Shown here: positions 51,545-60,851 of the stretch, piece after piece
Position numbering within the stretch: position 1 is the first letter of the stretch
Layout of the letters: every line of letters begins with the position of its first letter
Assembly (NCBI GenBank): GCA_937926205.1
Contig: CALEYL010000072.1
Coordinates: 248,001 to 312,000 of the forward strand
Direction: 5' to 3'
Source: an uncultured Saprospiraceae bacterium
GTDB lineage: Bacteria > Bacteroidota > Bacteroidia > Chitinophagales > Saprospiraceae
DNA: 64,000 bases
Position numbers and translations under genes: made by a program
Notes under the pieces: model-generated
Told to the model about the DNA's origin: nothing
Databases searched by the model: none
Seen by the model: only the letters and a program-made list of their open reading frames with translations

Positions 51545-52513
51545 GTGATTTCCGAAGAACAAATTCTAAAAACTGCGTCCAGGACCATAGATATTGAGAT
51601 GCAGGCGCTGGAAGCGCTCAAAAAAGGATTGAATGGCGATTTTATTGCCTGTGCTAAAGCCATTTTTGCTTCAAAAGGCCGTGTGGTAGTCACCGGTATC
51701 GGCAAAAGTGCCATCATTGCACAAAAGATTGTGGCCACGCTGAACTCAACTGGTACCCCGGCAATTTTTATGCATGCAGCCGATGCCATCCATGGTGATC
51801 TGGGGATGATTCAGCCTGCAGACATTGTGCTTTGCCTTTCCAAGAGTGGAGAAACGCCGGAAATCAAATTGCTGGCGCCCTTGTTGAAAAACATGGGAAA
51901 CCCTTTAGTTGGCATGATTGCCAACACGCATTCTTTTCTGGGCAAACATGCCGATTATATCCTCCACACCCCGATCGAACAGGAAGCTGATCCCAATAAT
52001 CTGGCGCCTACAGCCAGCACCACAGCACAGGCAGCAATGGGGGATGCTCTGGCCACCGCTTTGCTGCAAATGCGGGGGTTTACCCCTGAGCACTTTGCCA
52101 AGTTTCATCCGGGCGGGGCTTTGGGAAAACAACTGTACCTGCGCGTCTGTGATATTTATATCCACAACGAGCGCCCAGCAATCAGACCGGATACCGGCAT
52201 TCGCGATACCATCATGGAAATGACTTCCAAGCGCCTCGGTGCAGCAGTAGTAGAGGACGAAAATCAAATCGTATTGGGCATCGTTACCGATGGAGACCTC
52301 CGGCGCATGTTGCAGCGCGAAGCTTCGGTCGCGCACCTCAAAGCATCAGACATTATGAGTCCGAACCCCCGTAGTATACACAAGGAGGCCCTCGCTGTAG
52401 AAGCGCTTGACCTCATGAGGGGCAACAGCATTACCCAGCTGATCGTTGCAGAGAACGGACGCTATATAGGCATCATTCACTTACACGATCTGGTTCGTGA
52501 AGGATTGTTGTAG
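51545..52513 (+). CDS. kdsD: Arabinose-5-phosphate isomerase (KdsD/KpsF family)
   Basis: This enzyme interconverts ribulose-5-phosphate and arabinose-5-phosphate for KDO (lipopolysaccharide) synthesis. The 322 residues have an SIS domain (about 40-170, VVVTGIGKSAIIAQKI, FMHAADAIHGDLGM, LSKSGETPEI, PTASTTAQAAMGDALA) and two CBS domains (about 205-320, LGAAVVEDENQIVLGIVTDGDLRRM). The start is GTG at 51545; its leader is short and no ATG precedes the conserved N-terminus. Divergent from recQ (160 nt), and convergent with the sugar isomerase-like gene 11 nt further on. Confidence 0.94.
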   Translation: MISEEQILKTASRTIDIEMQALEALKKGLNGDFIACAKAIFASKGRVVVTGIGKSAIIAQKIVATLNSTGTPAIFMHAADAIHGDLGMIQPADIVLCLSKSGETPEIKLLAPLLKNMGNPLVGMIANTHSFLGKHADYILHTPIEQEADPNNLAPTASTTAQAAMGDALATALLQMRGFTPEHFAKFHPGGALGKQLYLRVCDIYIHNERPAIRPDTGIRDTIMEMTSKRLGAAVVEDENQIVLGIVTDGDLRRMLQREASVAHLKASDIMSPNPRSIHKEALAVEALDLMRGNSITQLIVAENGRYIGIIHLHDLVREGLL

Positions 52514-52524
52514 GCCGGATTCAA

Positions 52525-53580
52525 TCAGCCCAATCCCAGTGTTTTTCGGTTTAATACTTCGTCCATACCAGCGCCGGCGAAATCGTCAAAGGCTTTTTCC
52601 GTCACTTCGATGATGTGGCGCTGAATAAAAGGCGCACCTTCACGGGCCCCCTGTTCCGGGCTTTTGATGCAACATTCCCATTCCAGAACGGCCCAGCCGT
52701 CGAAGTCATATTGCGATAATTTGCTGAAAATGGATTTGAAATCTACCTGTCCGTCACCCAAAGAACGGAACCGGCCCGGGCGATTTGCCCAGCTTTCATA
52801 ACTGCCGTAAACGCCGGCGCGGCCAGTCGGATTAAACTCAGCATCCTTGACGTGGAACATCTTGATGAATTCGTGGTAAATGTCAATGTACTGAAGGTAA
52901 TCCAGCTGTTGTAATACAAAATGGCTCGGATCGTAAAGGATGTTCACACGTGGGTGGTCATTGGTCGCTTCGAGGAAACGCTCAAAAGTAGCCCCGTCGT
53001 GCAGGTCTTCTCCGGGATGTATTTCATAACAAACATCAACGCCTGCTTCGTCGAAGGCATTCAGGATGGGCATCCAACGGGCCGCAAGTTCTTTGAAACC
53101 CGTTTCAACCAAACCGTTGGGTCGCTGCGGCCAGGGGTAGACGAAAGGCCATACCAAAGCGCCTGAAAATGTAACGTGGCGGTCGATGCCTAATTTCCGG
53201 CTGGCCTCGGCAGCCCACTTTACCTGCTGAACGGCCCATTCGGTACGTGCTTTGGGATTGTTGTGGACGTTTTCGGGTGCAAATCCGTCGAACATAAGAT
53301 CATAAGCCGGATGTACAGCCACCAATTGCCCCTGAAGGTGGGTAGACAATTCGGAAATTTCAACACCACAAGCTTTGACCTTTCCGGCTAATTCATCGCA
53401 GTAAGTCTGGCTTTCTGCAGCCAGTTTCAAATCGATGAGCCTGCTTTCCCAGGTGGGAATTTGTACTGCTTTGTACCCCAGATCCGCAGCCCAGCGGCAA
53501 ATGGTTTCGAGACTGTTAAAGGGAGCCTGATCGCCCATAAACTGTGCCAGGAAGATCGCTGGCCCTTTGATGGTATTCAT
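52525..53580 (-). CDS. Sugar phosphate isomerase/epimerase-like TIM-barrel protein
   Basis: This is a 351-residue cytosolic protein of the xylose isomerase-like (AP_endonuc_2) fold. Metal-ligand motifs are in the expected order: CYEIHPGEDLHDG (Glu, His), ILYDPSHFVLQQLDY (Asp, His), MFHVKDAEFNP (His, Asp), and a C-terminal VLEWECCIKSPEQG with the last Glu. The N-terminus (AIFLAQFMGDQAPFNSLETICRWAADLGYKAVQIP) is typical of these barrels. Family members isomerise or epimerise sugars or inositol derivatives; the substrate is unknown. No sugar transporter or dehydrogenase is adjacent. It is 29 nt downstream of the large T9SS protein gene. Confidence 0.88.
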   Translation of the reverse strand: MNTIKGPAIFLAQFMGDQAPFNSLETICRWAADLGYKAVQIPTWESRLIDLKLAAESQTYCDELAGKVKACGVEISELSTHLQGQLVAVHPAYDLMFDGFAPENVHNNPKARTEWAVQQVKWAAEASRKLGIDRHVTFSGALVWPFVYPWPQRPNGLVETGFKELAARWMPILNAFDEAGVDVCYEIHPGEDLHDGATFERFLEATNDHPRVNILYDPSHFVLQQLDYLQYIDIYHEFIKMFHVKDAEFNPTGRAGVYGSYESWANRPGRFRSLGDGQVDFKSIFSKLSQYDFDGWAVLEWECCIKSPEQGAREGAPFIQRHIIEVTEKAFDDFAGAGMDEVLNRKTLGLG

Positions 53581-53609
53581 GTTGTTGATTTATGTTTTGT
53601 ATAAAATGT

Positions 53610-56093
53610 TCATCCTTTGATAAAAGACCTGGAAATAAAGCCATCATTTGTTCTCATTTGTATAAAATAGGCGCCGGCCGGGAAATGAGATACGTCGAAA
53701 TGATGTTTAAACTCCGCGCTGTTTTTTTCCAGGAAATGCCTGCTGATCGGGACGCCGGTGGCATCAAATACGGAGACAATGAGTGTGCCGGTATAGGCAT
53801 CTGTCCATCGAATGCTTAGTTCGTCAGTCGCTGGCGAAGGGAAAACCTCCGGAAGTCCGGCATGCTTCCAAACCGTATTAGCGGGCACTACTCCTTCTGC
53901 GTCAGTTTTGATCAGGCAATAATCGCGGGAATTGGCATTATCGGCATACCCGAAAAAGAACAGACCTCCGTCATCTGCCAGTTGGCTTTCAAAAAACAGC
54001 ATGTTTTCAAGGCCATGAATTTCACGGGTCCAGATCGGTGTTCCATCTGCATCCAATTTCCGAATATCGATGTACTCCAATACACCATCACCCGAGGGGT
54101 CCGGCGTCACTGCATTGCTACTGAGGAATATTTCGCCTGTTTGGTTCACCTGCACCCGGGGCCAGGCATAACCGCCGCCTTCAAGATACTGCTCCCATAC
54201 GACAAGGCCCGCTTCATCAATCGTAGCGACATAAAGGGAATCGTTTCCGGAGCCATCTGAATCCGTGAAACCGGAAATGACGATATGGTTATCCGGTGTA
54301 GCAGCCAAACCATAACCAATTCCGTTTTGAGCGCCGTATGCATAACTCCAGATTTCTGTTCCCAGGCTGTTGAAGAGCGTCGCCTGTATCCTGGAATCGG
54401 AGTAAGCACCGATGCCCAGCAAATTGCCTTCAGGGGTTTCCATGATGTTGCGGATAAAAGAAGTGTTGCTGTACCCCTCATAGGCTTTGGACCAAAGGAT
54501 ATTGCCAGAGCTGTCGAGGCGCAACAAAGTCGGTTTGCGCAGGGCAGAAAAAAATGCTGCGTTCATAGCGATGATGTAGCCTCCGTCCGAAAGGGTTCGG
54601 ATGAGGGCATAAGCACTGAAATTTGGCGATCCGAGCGGGAAAAATTTCACCCACAATTCATTGCCGGCGAGATCAAATTTCCGAACAAAAAGAACCGCCG
54701 GTTCGCCGGGCTCCACATCATATGAAAAACCGGTAATCACAAACGCGTTGTCTCCGCTCAGGTCCATTGTTCTGACCACATCAATTCCTGAACTGCCGGT
54801 AGTGCTTTCCCAAACGACATTGCCTGTTGCATCAGTTTTTATGAGCCAGATGTCTTCGTAGGTGTCAGCGCTGTATTTTTCGCCACAAAGAAGATACCCT
54901 CCGTCGGGTGTTTGACGAGCAGAGTAGCCGCTTTCTCCGTCTCTCGGACCAAGGTTCCAGTAAAGCTGCGTTGTTGTTACCTCCAGCGCTGTGTCGAGCA
55001 GGCTGAACATGGCGTCCCGGCCTTGTTGATAAATACGGGTATTTCCAATCAACGCCACGCCGCCGGAGGGCAAAACGGCCATGCCACGAATGTTCTCGGG
55101 AATGCCGGTTGGATTGTCGAACCCATTGTTTTCATAAAGAATCAATCCGCTGGAATCGCGAAGCTCCAGGCGGTCGCTGCCGGCAATAAAAATAGTGCCA
55201 TTCTGATGAAGGGCCAGCCTTTCGGCCGTTTTTCCGGATAAGAGCGTGTTAAAGGCATCAAGTACATTGCCGTCGCCGTCAAAGGTGAATACGGTATTGG
55301 TACTTGGGGCCAGCGTCCGGCCAACGGCGAGATAGCGGTTGCTGCCACGTGCGTGAATCAGGTCTTCGATGCGCACGAGTGCTTGTGGGTTCGGGCCAGT
55401 ACTGGAATAGGTTTTGAACCAGATTTCAGTAAGATTATCGCTTTGAATTTTGGAGATAAAACCAAGACCGTCATAAATGCCGGCCAGGTAAATACCGTCC
55501 GGGCCTGCCAGCAAGCGCCTGCAAAAGTATTCCTGTCCGTTAGTTAAGCTGCGCGAAACGATCAGATTGCCGTTGGCATCCCGGCGTTCCAGCAAAATAT
55601 CATTCCCGCCGGCTGGCGAAAATACATTCGTTGCCAGAATGAAACTGCCATCCTCTAATTGCAGCCCGTCAATGATCTGATCATCATAATTTCCGCCGGT
55701 AGTTTTGCTCCACAAGGGGTTGCCGGCAGCGTCGAGGCGCAGCGCGTATCCATCTGAGCCACCCTGGCCATAGCTTTCCGTATAACCAAGAAGCAGGTGC
55801 CCGCCATCCGAAAGAGGGATCAGGCGCAGGGCGACATCATTTTTAGGGCCGCCATACCATTCAAACCCGGTAGGACTTCCGGCTGCATCGGTCTCGAGCA
55901 AATAAAAATCAAATCCGTTGTCCCCATTTGAGGCGCCCCCCGTTATCAGATACTCTCCCTGCTGGGTAAGGAAAATATCGGCTCCAAAATCAGTATTGCT
56001 GGGGGCTCCATAGAATTTTTTAAATGATACCTGCCCTGATGCAGTGGCGCCCGAAAGCAACAACAGCATCAGAAAGGAGTAAATTATTTTCAT
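53610..56093 (-). CDS. Large T9SS-exported repeat protein (delta-60/propeller-like)
   Basis: This is an 827-residue protein. Start MKIIYSFLMLLLLSGATASG (56093) gives a signal peptide; 29 codons of open frame precede it without function. The body is about 14-15 imperfect repeats of 45-55 residues built around a G-G-(Y/H)-(L/I)-(L/I)-x-G start, an aromatic/Asp-rich turn and (L/I)-x-(L/K)-x-D-(A/S)-x-G-x-x-(V/L)-W, for example GGYLLCGEKYSADTYED followed by IKTDATGNVVWESTTG. Such arrays fold as beta-propellers. The C-terminus (PEVFPSPATDELSIRW to FISRSFIKG) is a T9SS type A sorting domain. Surface or secreted role; ligand unknown. It sits directly before the isomerase-like gene. Confidence 0.9.
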   Translation of the reverse strand: MKIIYSFLMLLLLSGATASGQVSFKKFYGAPSNTDFGADIFLTQQGEYLITGGASNGDNGFDFYLLETDAAGSPTGFEWYGGPKNDVALRLIPLSDGGHLLLGYTESYGQGGSDGYALRLDAAGNPLWSKTTGGNYDDQIIDGLQLEDGSFILATNVFSPAGGNDILLERRDANGNLIVSRSLTNGQEYFCRRLLAGPDGIYLAGIYDGLGFISKIQSDNLTEIWFKTYSSTGPNPQALVRIEDLIHARGSNRYLAVGRTLAPSTNTVFTFDGDGNVLDAFNTLLSGKTAERLALHQNGTIFIAGSDRLELRDSSGLILYENNGFDNPTGIPENIRGMAVLPSGGVALIGNTRIYQQGRDAMFSLLDTALEVTTTQLYWNLGPRDGESGYSARQTPDGGYLLCGEKYSADTYEDIWLIKTDATGNVVWESTTGSSGIDVVRTMDLSGDNAFVITGFSYDVEPGEPAVLFVRKFDLAGNELWVKFFPLGSPNFSAYALIRTLSDGGYIIAMNAAFFSALRKPTLLRLDSSGNILWSKAYEGYSNTSFIRNIMETPEGNLLGIGAYSDSRIQATLFNSLGTEIWSYAYGAQNGIGYGLAATPDNHIVISGFTDSDGSGNDSLYVATIDEAGLVVWEQYLEGGGYAWPRVQVNQTGEIFLSSNAVTPDPSGDGVLEYIDIRKLDADGTPIWTREIHGLENMLFFESQLADDGGLFFFGYADNANSRDYCLIKTDAEGVVPANTVWKHAGLPEVFPSPATDELSIRWTDAYTGTLIVSVFDATGVPISRHFLEKNSAEFKHHFDVSHFPAGAYFIQMRTNDGFISRSFIKG

Positions 56094-56258
56094 GTTTTCC
56101 AATTTTAAAAAACAACTATCTTTTGCAAAAATGAATTTTTCCCGACTTATCCCGAAACAAAGTAGCCTATTTTGGCACATGAATTACTTTCTTGCAGGAT
56201 AATGGAGTGGCTGATGAAGTTTTTGCTACATTAGCATGCCTGTTCAAATTTGGCTCAA

Positions 56259-57515
56259 ATGTCTGATTTATCAAAAATAAAAGTCACCTTGAAAAATATT
56301 GAAGCGCTGGAAAGAGAATTGAACCTCAGAAAGCTGCAAATTAATGGCTTGCTCAATATTACTCAGGCGATTAACAACAACATACCTGCTGATGCGCTGT
56401 TCAACATGTACCACTCTTTCTTAAAGTGGGAAATCGGCGTAAAAAAAATGGCTCTTTACATAAAAAAAGATGGGAATTGGAGCTGTACGACATCTATTGG
56501 CATTTCAGAAAAATTATTGGCAACTGACCTGAGTAAAGAGTTGGGGCGCTATACCGGACTGAACAATGTGGACGAAAGTGAAAACCCGCTGGTCAGGGAA
56601 TTTGATGTCGTCATTCCTGTGCTGCATAAAGAGCAACCCATTGCCTATGCCTTCATTGGCGGTTTTGGGGATGAAGATGATATGTACAACAAAGTACAAT
56701 TCATCATTACCATCACAAACATCATTTCGGTTGCCATAGAAAACAAACGGCTTTTCAAAAGGCAATTGGAACAGGAGCGCCTGAAACGCGAAATGGAATT
56801 GGCCAGCGAAATGCAGCGGATGTTGATTCCGACTGCATTGCCCACAAAATCGCATTACGAAATGGCCAGTATTTACCAGCCCCAGCTCGGGGTTGGGGGC
56901 GATTATTTCGACTACATTGAGTTTCCGGATGGCAAAGTTGTTTTTTGCGTTGGGGACGTATCGGGTAAAGGCGTAGCTGCGGCTTTGCTTATGGCCAATT
57001 TTCAGGCCAACTTCCATACGCTGATCAATAAAAGGTCGGAATTGGATGCGTTCATCCGGGATTTGAACCAGTCAGTCAATCTCATTACGCAGGGCGATCG
57101 ATTTATTACGTTCTTTATTGCTGAGTTTGACCCGGCCACCCGATTGCTCAAATTTGTGAACGCCGGACACAATCCGCCGGTGCTCGTCATGTTTGACAAA
57201 GTACACCTGCTTAAAGACGGCTGCCCGATTCTGGGATATACAGATGTTTTGAAAACGGTAGAGGTAGGGTGTTTTGAGGTAGAAGGCGAAGCGACGGTCT
57301 TATGCTACACTGACGGACTCACAGACATCCGCGACCATAAGGATAACTTCCTGGAAGAGGATTTGTTATATGAATTTGCGCAAAAGCACTACCGCCTTCC
57401 GGCCCTGGAATTTAACGAAAAGCTGGAGGCATTTTTGCAGGCTTATAATGGTGGCCGCACTTATCCTGACGACTTCACCGTTTTAACCTGCCGAATTTTC
57501 AAGCCAGGCAGGTAG
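56259..57515 (+). CDS. SpoIIE-type (PP2C) serine/threonine phosphatase with N-terminal GAF-like region
   Basis: This is a 418-residue protein starting at MSDLSKIKVTLKN (56259); a TTG three codons upstream is possible but unnecessary. Residues ~20-165 form a sensor region with coiled-coil start and GAF-like pattern, then a linker helix (about 170-190). The PP2C_SIG domain has the metal Asp residues in GGDYFDYIEFPDG, FCVGDVSGKGVAAALLMA and CYTDGLTDIRD, plus NAGHNPPVLV. These enzymes dephosphorylate anti-anti-sigma factors in partner-switching modules. No SpoIIAA/RsbW homologues are adjacent. It stands 67 nt before the TM2 gene and could share its transcript. Confidence 0.92.
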   Translation: MSDLSKIKVTLKNIEALERELNLRKLQINGLLNITQAINNNIPADALFNMYHSFLKWEIGVKKMALYIKKDGNWSCTTSIGISEKLLATDLSKELGRYTGLNNVDESENPLVREFDVVIPVLHKEQPIAYAFIGGFGDEDDMYNKVQFIITITNIISVAIENKRLFKRQLEQERLKREMELASEMQRMLIPTALPTKSHYEMASIYQPQLGVGGDYFDYIEFPDGKVVFCVGDVSGKGVAAALLMANFQANFHTLINKRSELDAFIRDLNQSVNLITQGDRFITFFIAEFDPATRLLKFVNAGHNPPVLVMFDKVHLLKDGCPILGYTDVLKTVEVGCFEVEGEATVLCYTDGLTDIRDHKDNFLEEDLLYEFAQKHYRLPALEFNEKLEAFLQAYNGGRTYPDDFTVLTCRIFKPGR

Positions 57516-57582
57516 TAGGCGGAAAAGTATTTGCGAAGTGTAAAATATTCAGCAAATTGCGCTTGAAATACTAAAATAAGAG

Positions 57583-58362
57583 ATGAAAGATAAAAACGCT
57601 GCGGGCTTTCTTGCACTTTTTACCGGATACCTGGGGGTTCACAGGTTCTATCTGGGGCAAGTCGGTATGGGTATTGTGTATTTCCTGCTCATGTTTACCG
57701 GAATTAGCTTTATACTTGGTTTGATTGATGCCATTTCGTTTTTTACCATGGATCAGGATCGTTTCGACATCAAATACAATCCGCAACTCTTTGAACGCAA
57801 GTTAGAGGCTGATTTTTACCGGAATACTTATAATTACCGCGATCAGCGGCAGGCTTCACAGCGGCGTGTAAATACACCGCAAACCCCCAACAGACAGGCG
57901 CCGCCTCCCCGTGCTCAGCAGAATGTACAGCTCAAAAACAGCGGTGTAGAGAAGTACAAGGATTTTGACTACGAAGGCGCCATCGTCGATTTTGAAAAGG
58001 CATTGGAGGCCAACCCAAAAGACATTGCCGTCCATTTTAATCTGGCTTGCGCTTATTCCCTGATGGAGAATACGGAGAAATCACTGTTTCACCTGGACAA
58101 AGCCGTTGGATTTGGGTTTAATGATACAAAACGCATTAAAGAGCACGATGCGCTTGCGTTTGTTCGGGTGCAACCAAAATTTGAAACTTTTGAACAAAAC
58201 GGCTTTCGTCTGGCGCCTCAACTCGCCGAACCCAAAGCCGATGATTTACTCAGCACGACCCCAAATTTACTGGACCAACTCAAGCGCCTTGGCGAGCTTC
58301 GGGAACGGGGTTTGCTGACAGAAGATGAGTTTACCATGCAAAAAAAGAAGCTGCTGGGGTAA
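57583..58362 (+). CDS. TM2-domain protein with TPR and C-terminal SHOCT motif
   Basis: This is a 259-residue protein. Residues ~5-70 are a TM2 domain (AGFLALFTGYLGVHRFYLGQ, two short membrane helices, IDAISFFTMDQDRFD). A Gln/Pro/Arg-rich linker leads to a tetratricopeptide-like region (about 120-185, KYKDFDYEGAIVDFEKALEANP and AVHFNLACAYSLMENTEKSL). The last ~30 residues match SHOCT (LLDQLKRLGELRERGLLTEDEF). Each part is a protein-interaction or membrane-anchoring module; the combination suggests a scaffolding role. It lies between the SpoIIE-type phosphatase and a CBS protein, same strand. Confidence 0.88.
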   Translation: MKDKNAAGFLALFTGYLGVHRFYLGQVGMGIVYFLLMFTGISFILGLIDAISFFTMDQDRFDIKYNPQLFERKLEADFYRNTYNYRDQRQASQRRVNTPQTPNRQAPPPRAQQNVQLKNSGVEKYKDFDYEGAIVDFEKALEANPKDIAVHFNLACAYSLMENTEKSLFHLDKAVGFGFNDTKRIKEHDALAFVRVQPKFETFEQNGFRLAPQLAEPKADDLLSTTPNLLDQLKRLGELRERGLLTEDEFTMQKKKLLG

Positions 58363-58477
58363 GTTTAACAGTTTGATAAGCGAACTCTGACGCAGTAGTA
58401 CCGTTATATGCCTTTATGAATTATTGAATCAGTGTCGCCAGGATTTCTTTGTGAAATCTGAAAACAGAACGAACAGC

Positions 58478-59140
58478 ATGATTGCAGAGACGCTAATGTC
58501 CAACAGCATTGTTCCATTGCGATGGACAGATACCGGAAATGACGCTTTACGTATGATGGAAGATTTTCATGTACGGCACCTTCCGATTGTTGACCCCGAA
58601 CAAAAGTTGGCAGGCGTGCTTTCCGAAGAGGATGCCCTCAACAATGAAGGCGATCAGGAAATGAGCAGCTATGCACTTTCATTACCGCCGATTTATGTCC
58701 ATTCCTACGATCATATCTATGAGGTTATGCGGCTCCTGGCCGAATATCACCTTTCTGTCGTGCCTGTTGTAGACAGCGAACAACATTATCTGGGACTAAT
58801 CACCATGGAGCGCGCTCTGCACCATTTCGCAGAGATGAGTGCATTTAAAGAACCGGGATGTATTCTTGTGCTGGAAGTTGGCAAGCGGGATTATTCCATG
58901 GCAGAAATAGCCAGAATAGTCGAGTCCGAAAATGCTGTGATTCTGAGTTCTTTTGTTACCGTTGTTCCGGATTCTATGCGCATTGAAGTTACGCTGAAAA
59001 TCAACCGCCAACAAATTCAATCCATCGTATCGACCTTCGAGCGATTCAACTATCAGATAAAAGCCTCCTTCAACGAATCTGATTATCTCGATACCCTTCA
59101 GGAGCGCTATGATGCGCTGATGGCTTATTTGAATGTGTAA
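58478..59140 (+). CDS. CBS-domain pair protein with C-terminal ACT-like region
   Basis: This is a 220-residue cytosolic protein starting at MIAETLMSNSIVPLRWTDTG (58478); earlier open-frame codons begin with TTG and do not fit the family. Two CBS domains cover about residues 1-125 (ALRMMEDFHVRHLPIVDPEQ, VMRLLAEYHLSVVPVVDSEQ). The C-terminal ~90 residues have an ACT-like alternation (GCILVLEVGKRDYSMAEIARIVESEN, RIEVTLKINRQQIQSIVSTFERFNY). CBS pairs bind adenosine nucleotides and act as energy sensors. It lies 115 nt after the TM2 gene and 169 nt before the barrel gene. Confidence 0.88.
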   Translation: MIAETLMSNSIVPLRWTDTGNDALRMMEDFHVRHLPIVDPEQKLAGVLSEEDALNNEGDQEMSSYALSLPPIYVHSYDHIYEVMRLLAEYHLSVVPVVDSEQHYLGLITMERALHHFAEMSAFKEPGCILVLEVGKRDYSMAEIARIVESENAVILSSFVTVVPDSMRIEVTLKINRQQIQSIVSTFERFNYQIKASFNESDYLDTLQERYDALMAYLNV

Positions 59141-59225
59141 TTCGGGAAAGCAGGATGTTTCTTGTTTAAATATCGGTGAACACAAAGATTGCGTTTAGTT
59201 CAGAGGCTCTGAACCGGGGCTTTGC

Positions 59226-59233
59226 TATCTTTG
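59226..59233 (+). promoter_or_regulatory. -7 promoter element TATCTTTG upstream of the BamA/TamA-like gene
   Basis: An exact TAnnTTTG match giving a start near 59239 and a leader of about 70 nt. No TTTG at the -33 spacing. Confidence 0.45.
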
Positions 59234-59309
59234 ATTTTTTATTCGAACCGGGTAGCTGTTATCATCAGGCTTCCAGGGAGGTTTTCCCAAAAACGACAGC
59301 TCAGTTACT

Positions 59310-60770
59310 ATGAGGGCACGCGCTTTTTTTTTCTTTGTATTCCTGTATGCCAATAACCTTTATGGGCAGGATAGTATTGCCCCGGAGGGACTGTCTTCCA
59401 ACCTTGGTTTTACCGCTCCTATCACGGCGGCTTACGTATACATCGATACCATTACCATTGAGGGAAACCGGAAAACGCTGGATAAAGTCATTCTTCGCGA
59501 ACTGAATTTTGCTTCCGGCGACAGTTTCGCCGTTGCAGAATTGGAAGATATCCTGAAGGCTCGTGAAGATTTGATTATGAACACGGGTTTGTTTACCCGG
59601 GCTGAAATTTCTTTTAAAAACTGGGAAGGCGCTACAAATAAAATTCATCTGCTTGTTACGGTAGAGGAGGGGTGGTACATTTATCCGGTTCCTGTTTTTG
59701 AACTGGCAGACCGGAATTTTAATGTGTGGTGGGTAGAACAAAAACGGGCGCTCAATCGGTTAAATTTTGGTGTTGAATTTACCCACCTTAACCTTAGTGG
59801 CAGGAGTGACAACCTCAAAGTCACAGCAAAATACGGATATACCCGTCAGTACATCCTTGGTTACAAGCTGCCTTCAATCAATAAAAAACAAACCATCGGC
59901 GTCGCATTCGAAGCGGCTTATGCACAAAACCGGGAAGTCAATTATGCCACGGAAGGCAACAAGCAGGTGTTTTTTCGGGATGAAGATCAGTTCATGTTGC
60001 AGCGCTTTCGAACGGGAGTGGGCCTGACCTGGCGCCCCGGGCTGAGGATATTGCATGGTTTTTTTGCAGAATACCAACAAAATCACATTGCTGAGATCGT
60101 TGCCAAAGAGCTGAATCCGGATTATTTTTTAGACGGCAGACAGTTGCAGCGCTTTGTGACACTGACGTATACTTTTACCTACGACGAGCGCGATGTCCGG
60201 GGCTATCCCATTAAAGGAAGGGCTGTTTTTGCGAGTCTGGAGAAAGATGGTGTTGGCTTGTTTCATGACCGGAATGGGCTAACTGCGACTGTAGGTTACG
60301 ACCACTACTGGCTGCTGCGCCCTAAATGGAGCCTCGCGCTTCAAACTGCGGCCAAATTTTCTTTTATCCGGACCCTGCAACCCTACAACGACAACCGCGC
60401 ATTGGGTTTCGGCAGATACAGCCTTCATGGCTACGAATATTATATTGTAGACGGCCTGGATATGGCGCTTAGCAGGTGGTCATTGCGCTATGAAATCTTC
60501 ACAAGAGAACTTCAACTGGGTAAAATTGTTCCCATCAAGTCTTTGCGACGCATGCCGCTTCGGCTTTATTTCGCCCTCAACAGCGATGTGGCCTACTCGA
60601 ATGACCCCTATCGCAATCAGGCGCTCAATCCATTGAGCAACCGCTTGCTATGGGGGGGTGGCGTCGGACTGAATTTTGTATTTTATTACGATAAAGTAGC
60701 GCGCATTGAATACAGCCTGAACCACCTTGGAGAAGGCGGGGTGTTTTTACACCTGAGTTTGAACATTTGA
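59310..60770 (+). CDS. Outer-membrane assembly protein of the BamA/TamA superfamily (short form)
   Basis: This is a 486-residue protein with signal peptide (MRARAFFFFVFLYANNLYG). One POTRA-like domain follows (about 45-115, YIDTITIEGNRKTLDKVILRELNFASGD, AREDLIMNTGLFTRAEISF). A 16-strand surface-antigen barrel occupies the remainder with TFTYDERDVRGYPIKGRAVF and the C-terminal VFYYDKVARIEYSLNHLGEGG and FLHLSLNI strands. It is much shorter than BamA (about 800 residues) and keeps only one POTRA domain. Similar short homologues occur in Bacteroidota and may insert particular barrels or transport other substrates. It precedes uvrA by 81 nt. Confidence 0.88.
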   Translation: MRARAFFFFVFLYANNLYGQDSIAPEGLSSNLGFTAPITAAYVYIDTITIEGNRKTLDKVILRELNFASGDSFAVAELEDILKAREDLIMNTGLFTRAEISFKNWEGATNKIHLLVTVEEGWYIYPVPVFELADRNFNVWWVEQKRALNRLNFGVEFTHLNLSGRSDNLKVTAKYGYTRQYILGYKLPSINKKQTIGVAFEAAYAQNREVNYATEGNKQVFFRDEDQFMLQRFRTGVGLTWRPGLRILHGFFAEYQQNHIAEIVAKELNPDYFLDGRQLQRFVTLTYTFTYDERDVRGYPIKGRAVFASLEKDGVGLFHDRNGLTATVGYDHYWLLRPKWSLALQTAAKFSFIRTLQPYNDNRALGFGRYSLHGYEYYIVDGLDMALSRWSLRYEIFTRELQLGKIVPIKSLRRMPLRLYFALNSDVAYSNDPYRNQALNPLSNRLLWGGGVGLNFVFYYDKVARIEYSLNHLGEGGVFLHLSLNI

Positions 60771-60851
60771 TGGCTGTACTGTTTTATCTTCGCGTGTTAA
60801 ACGGGCATTGTGACGCAGGAAGGTGTGCGCAATGCGAAGCATACAAATCAA

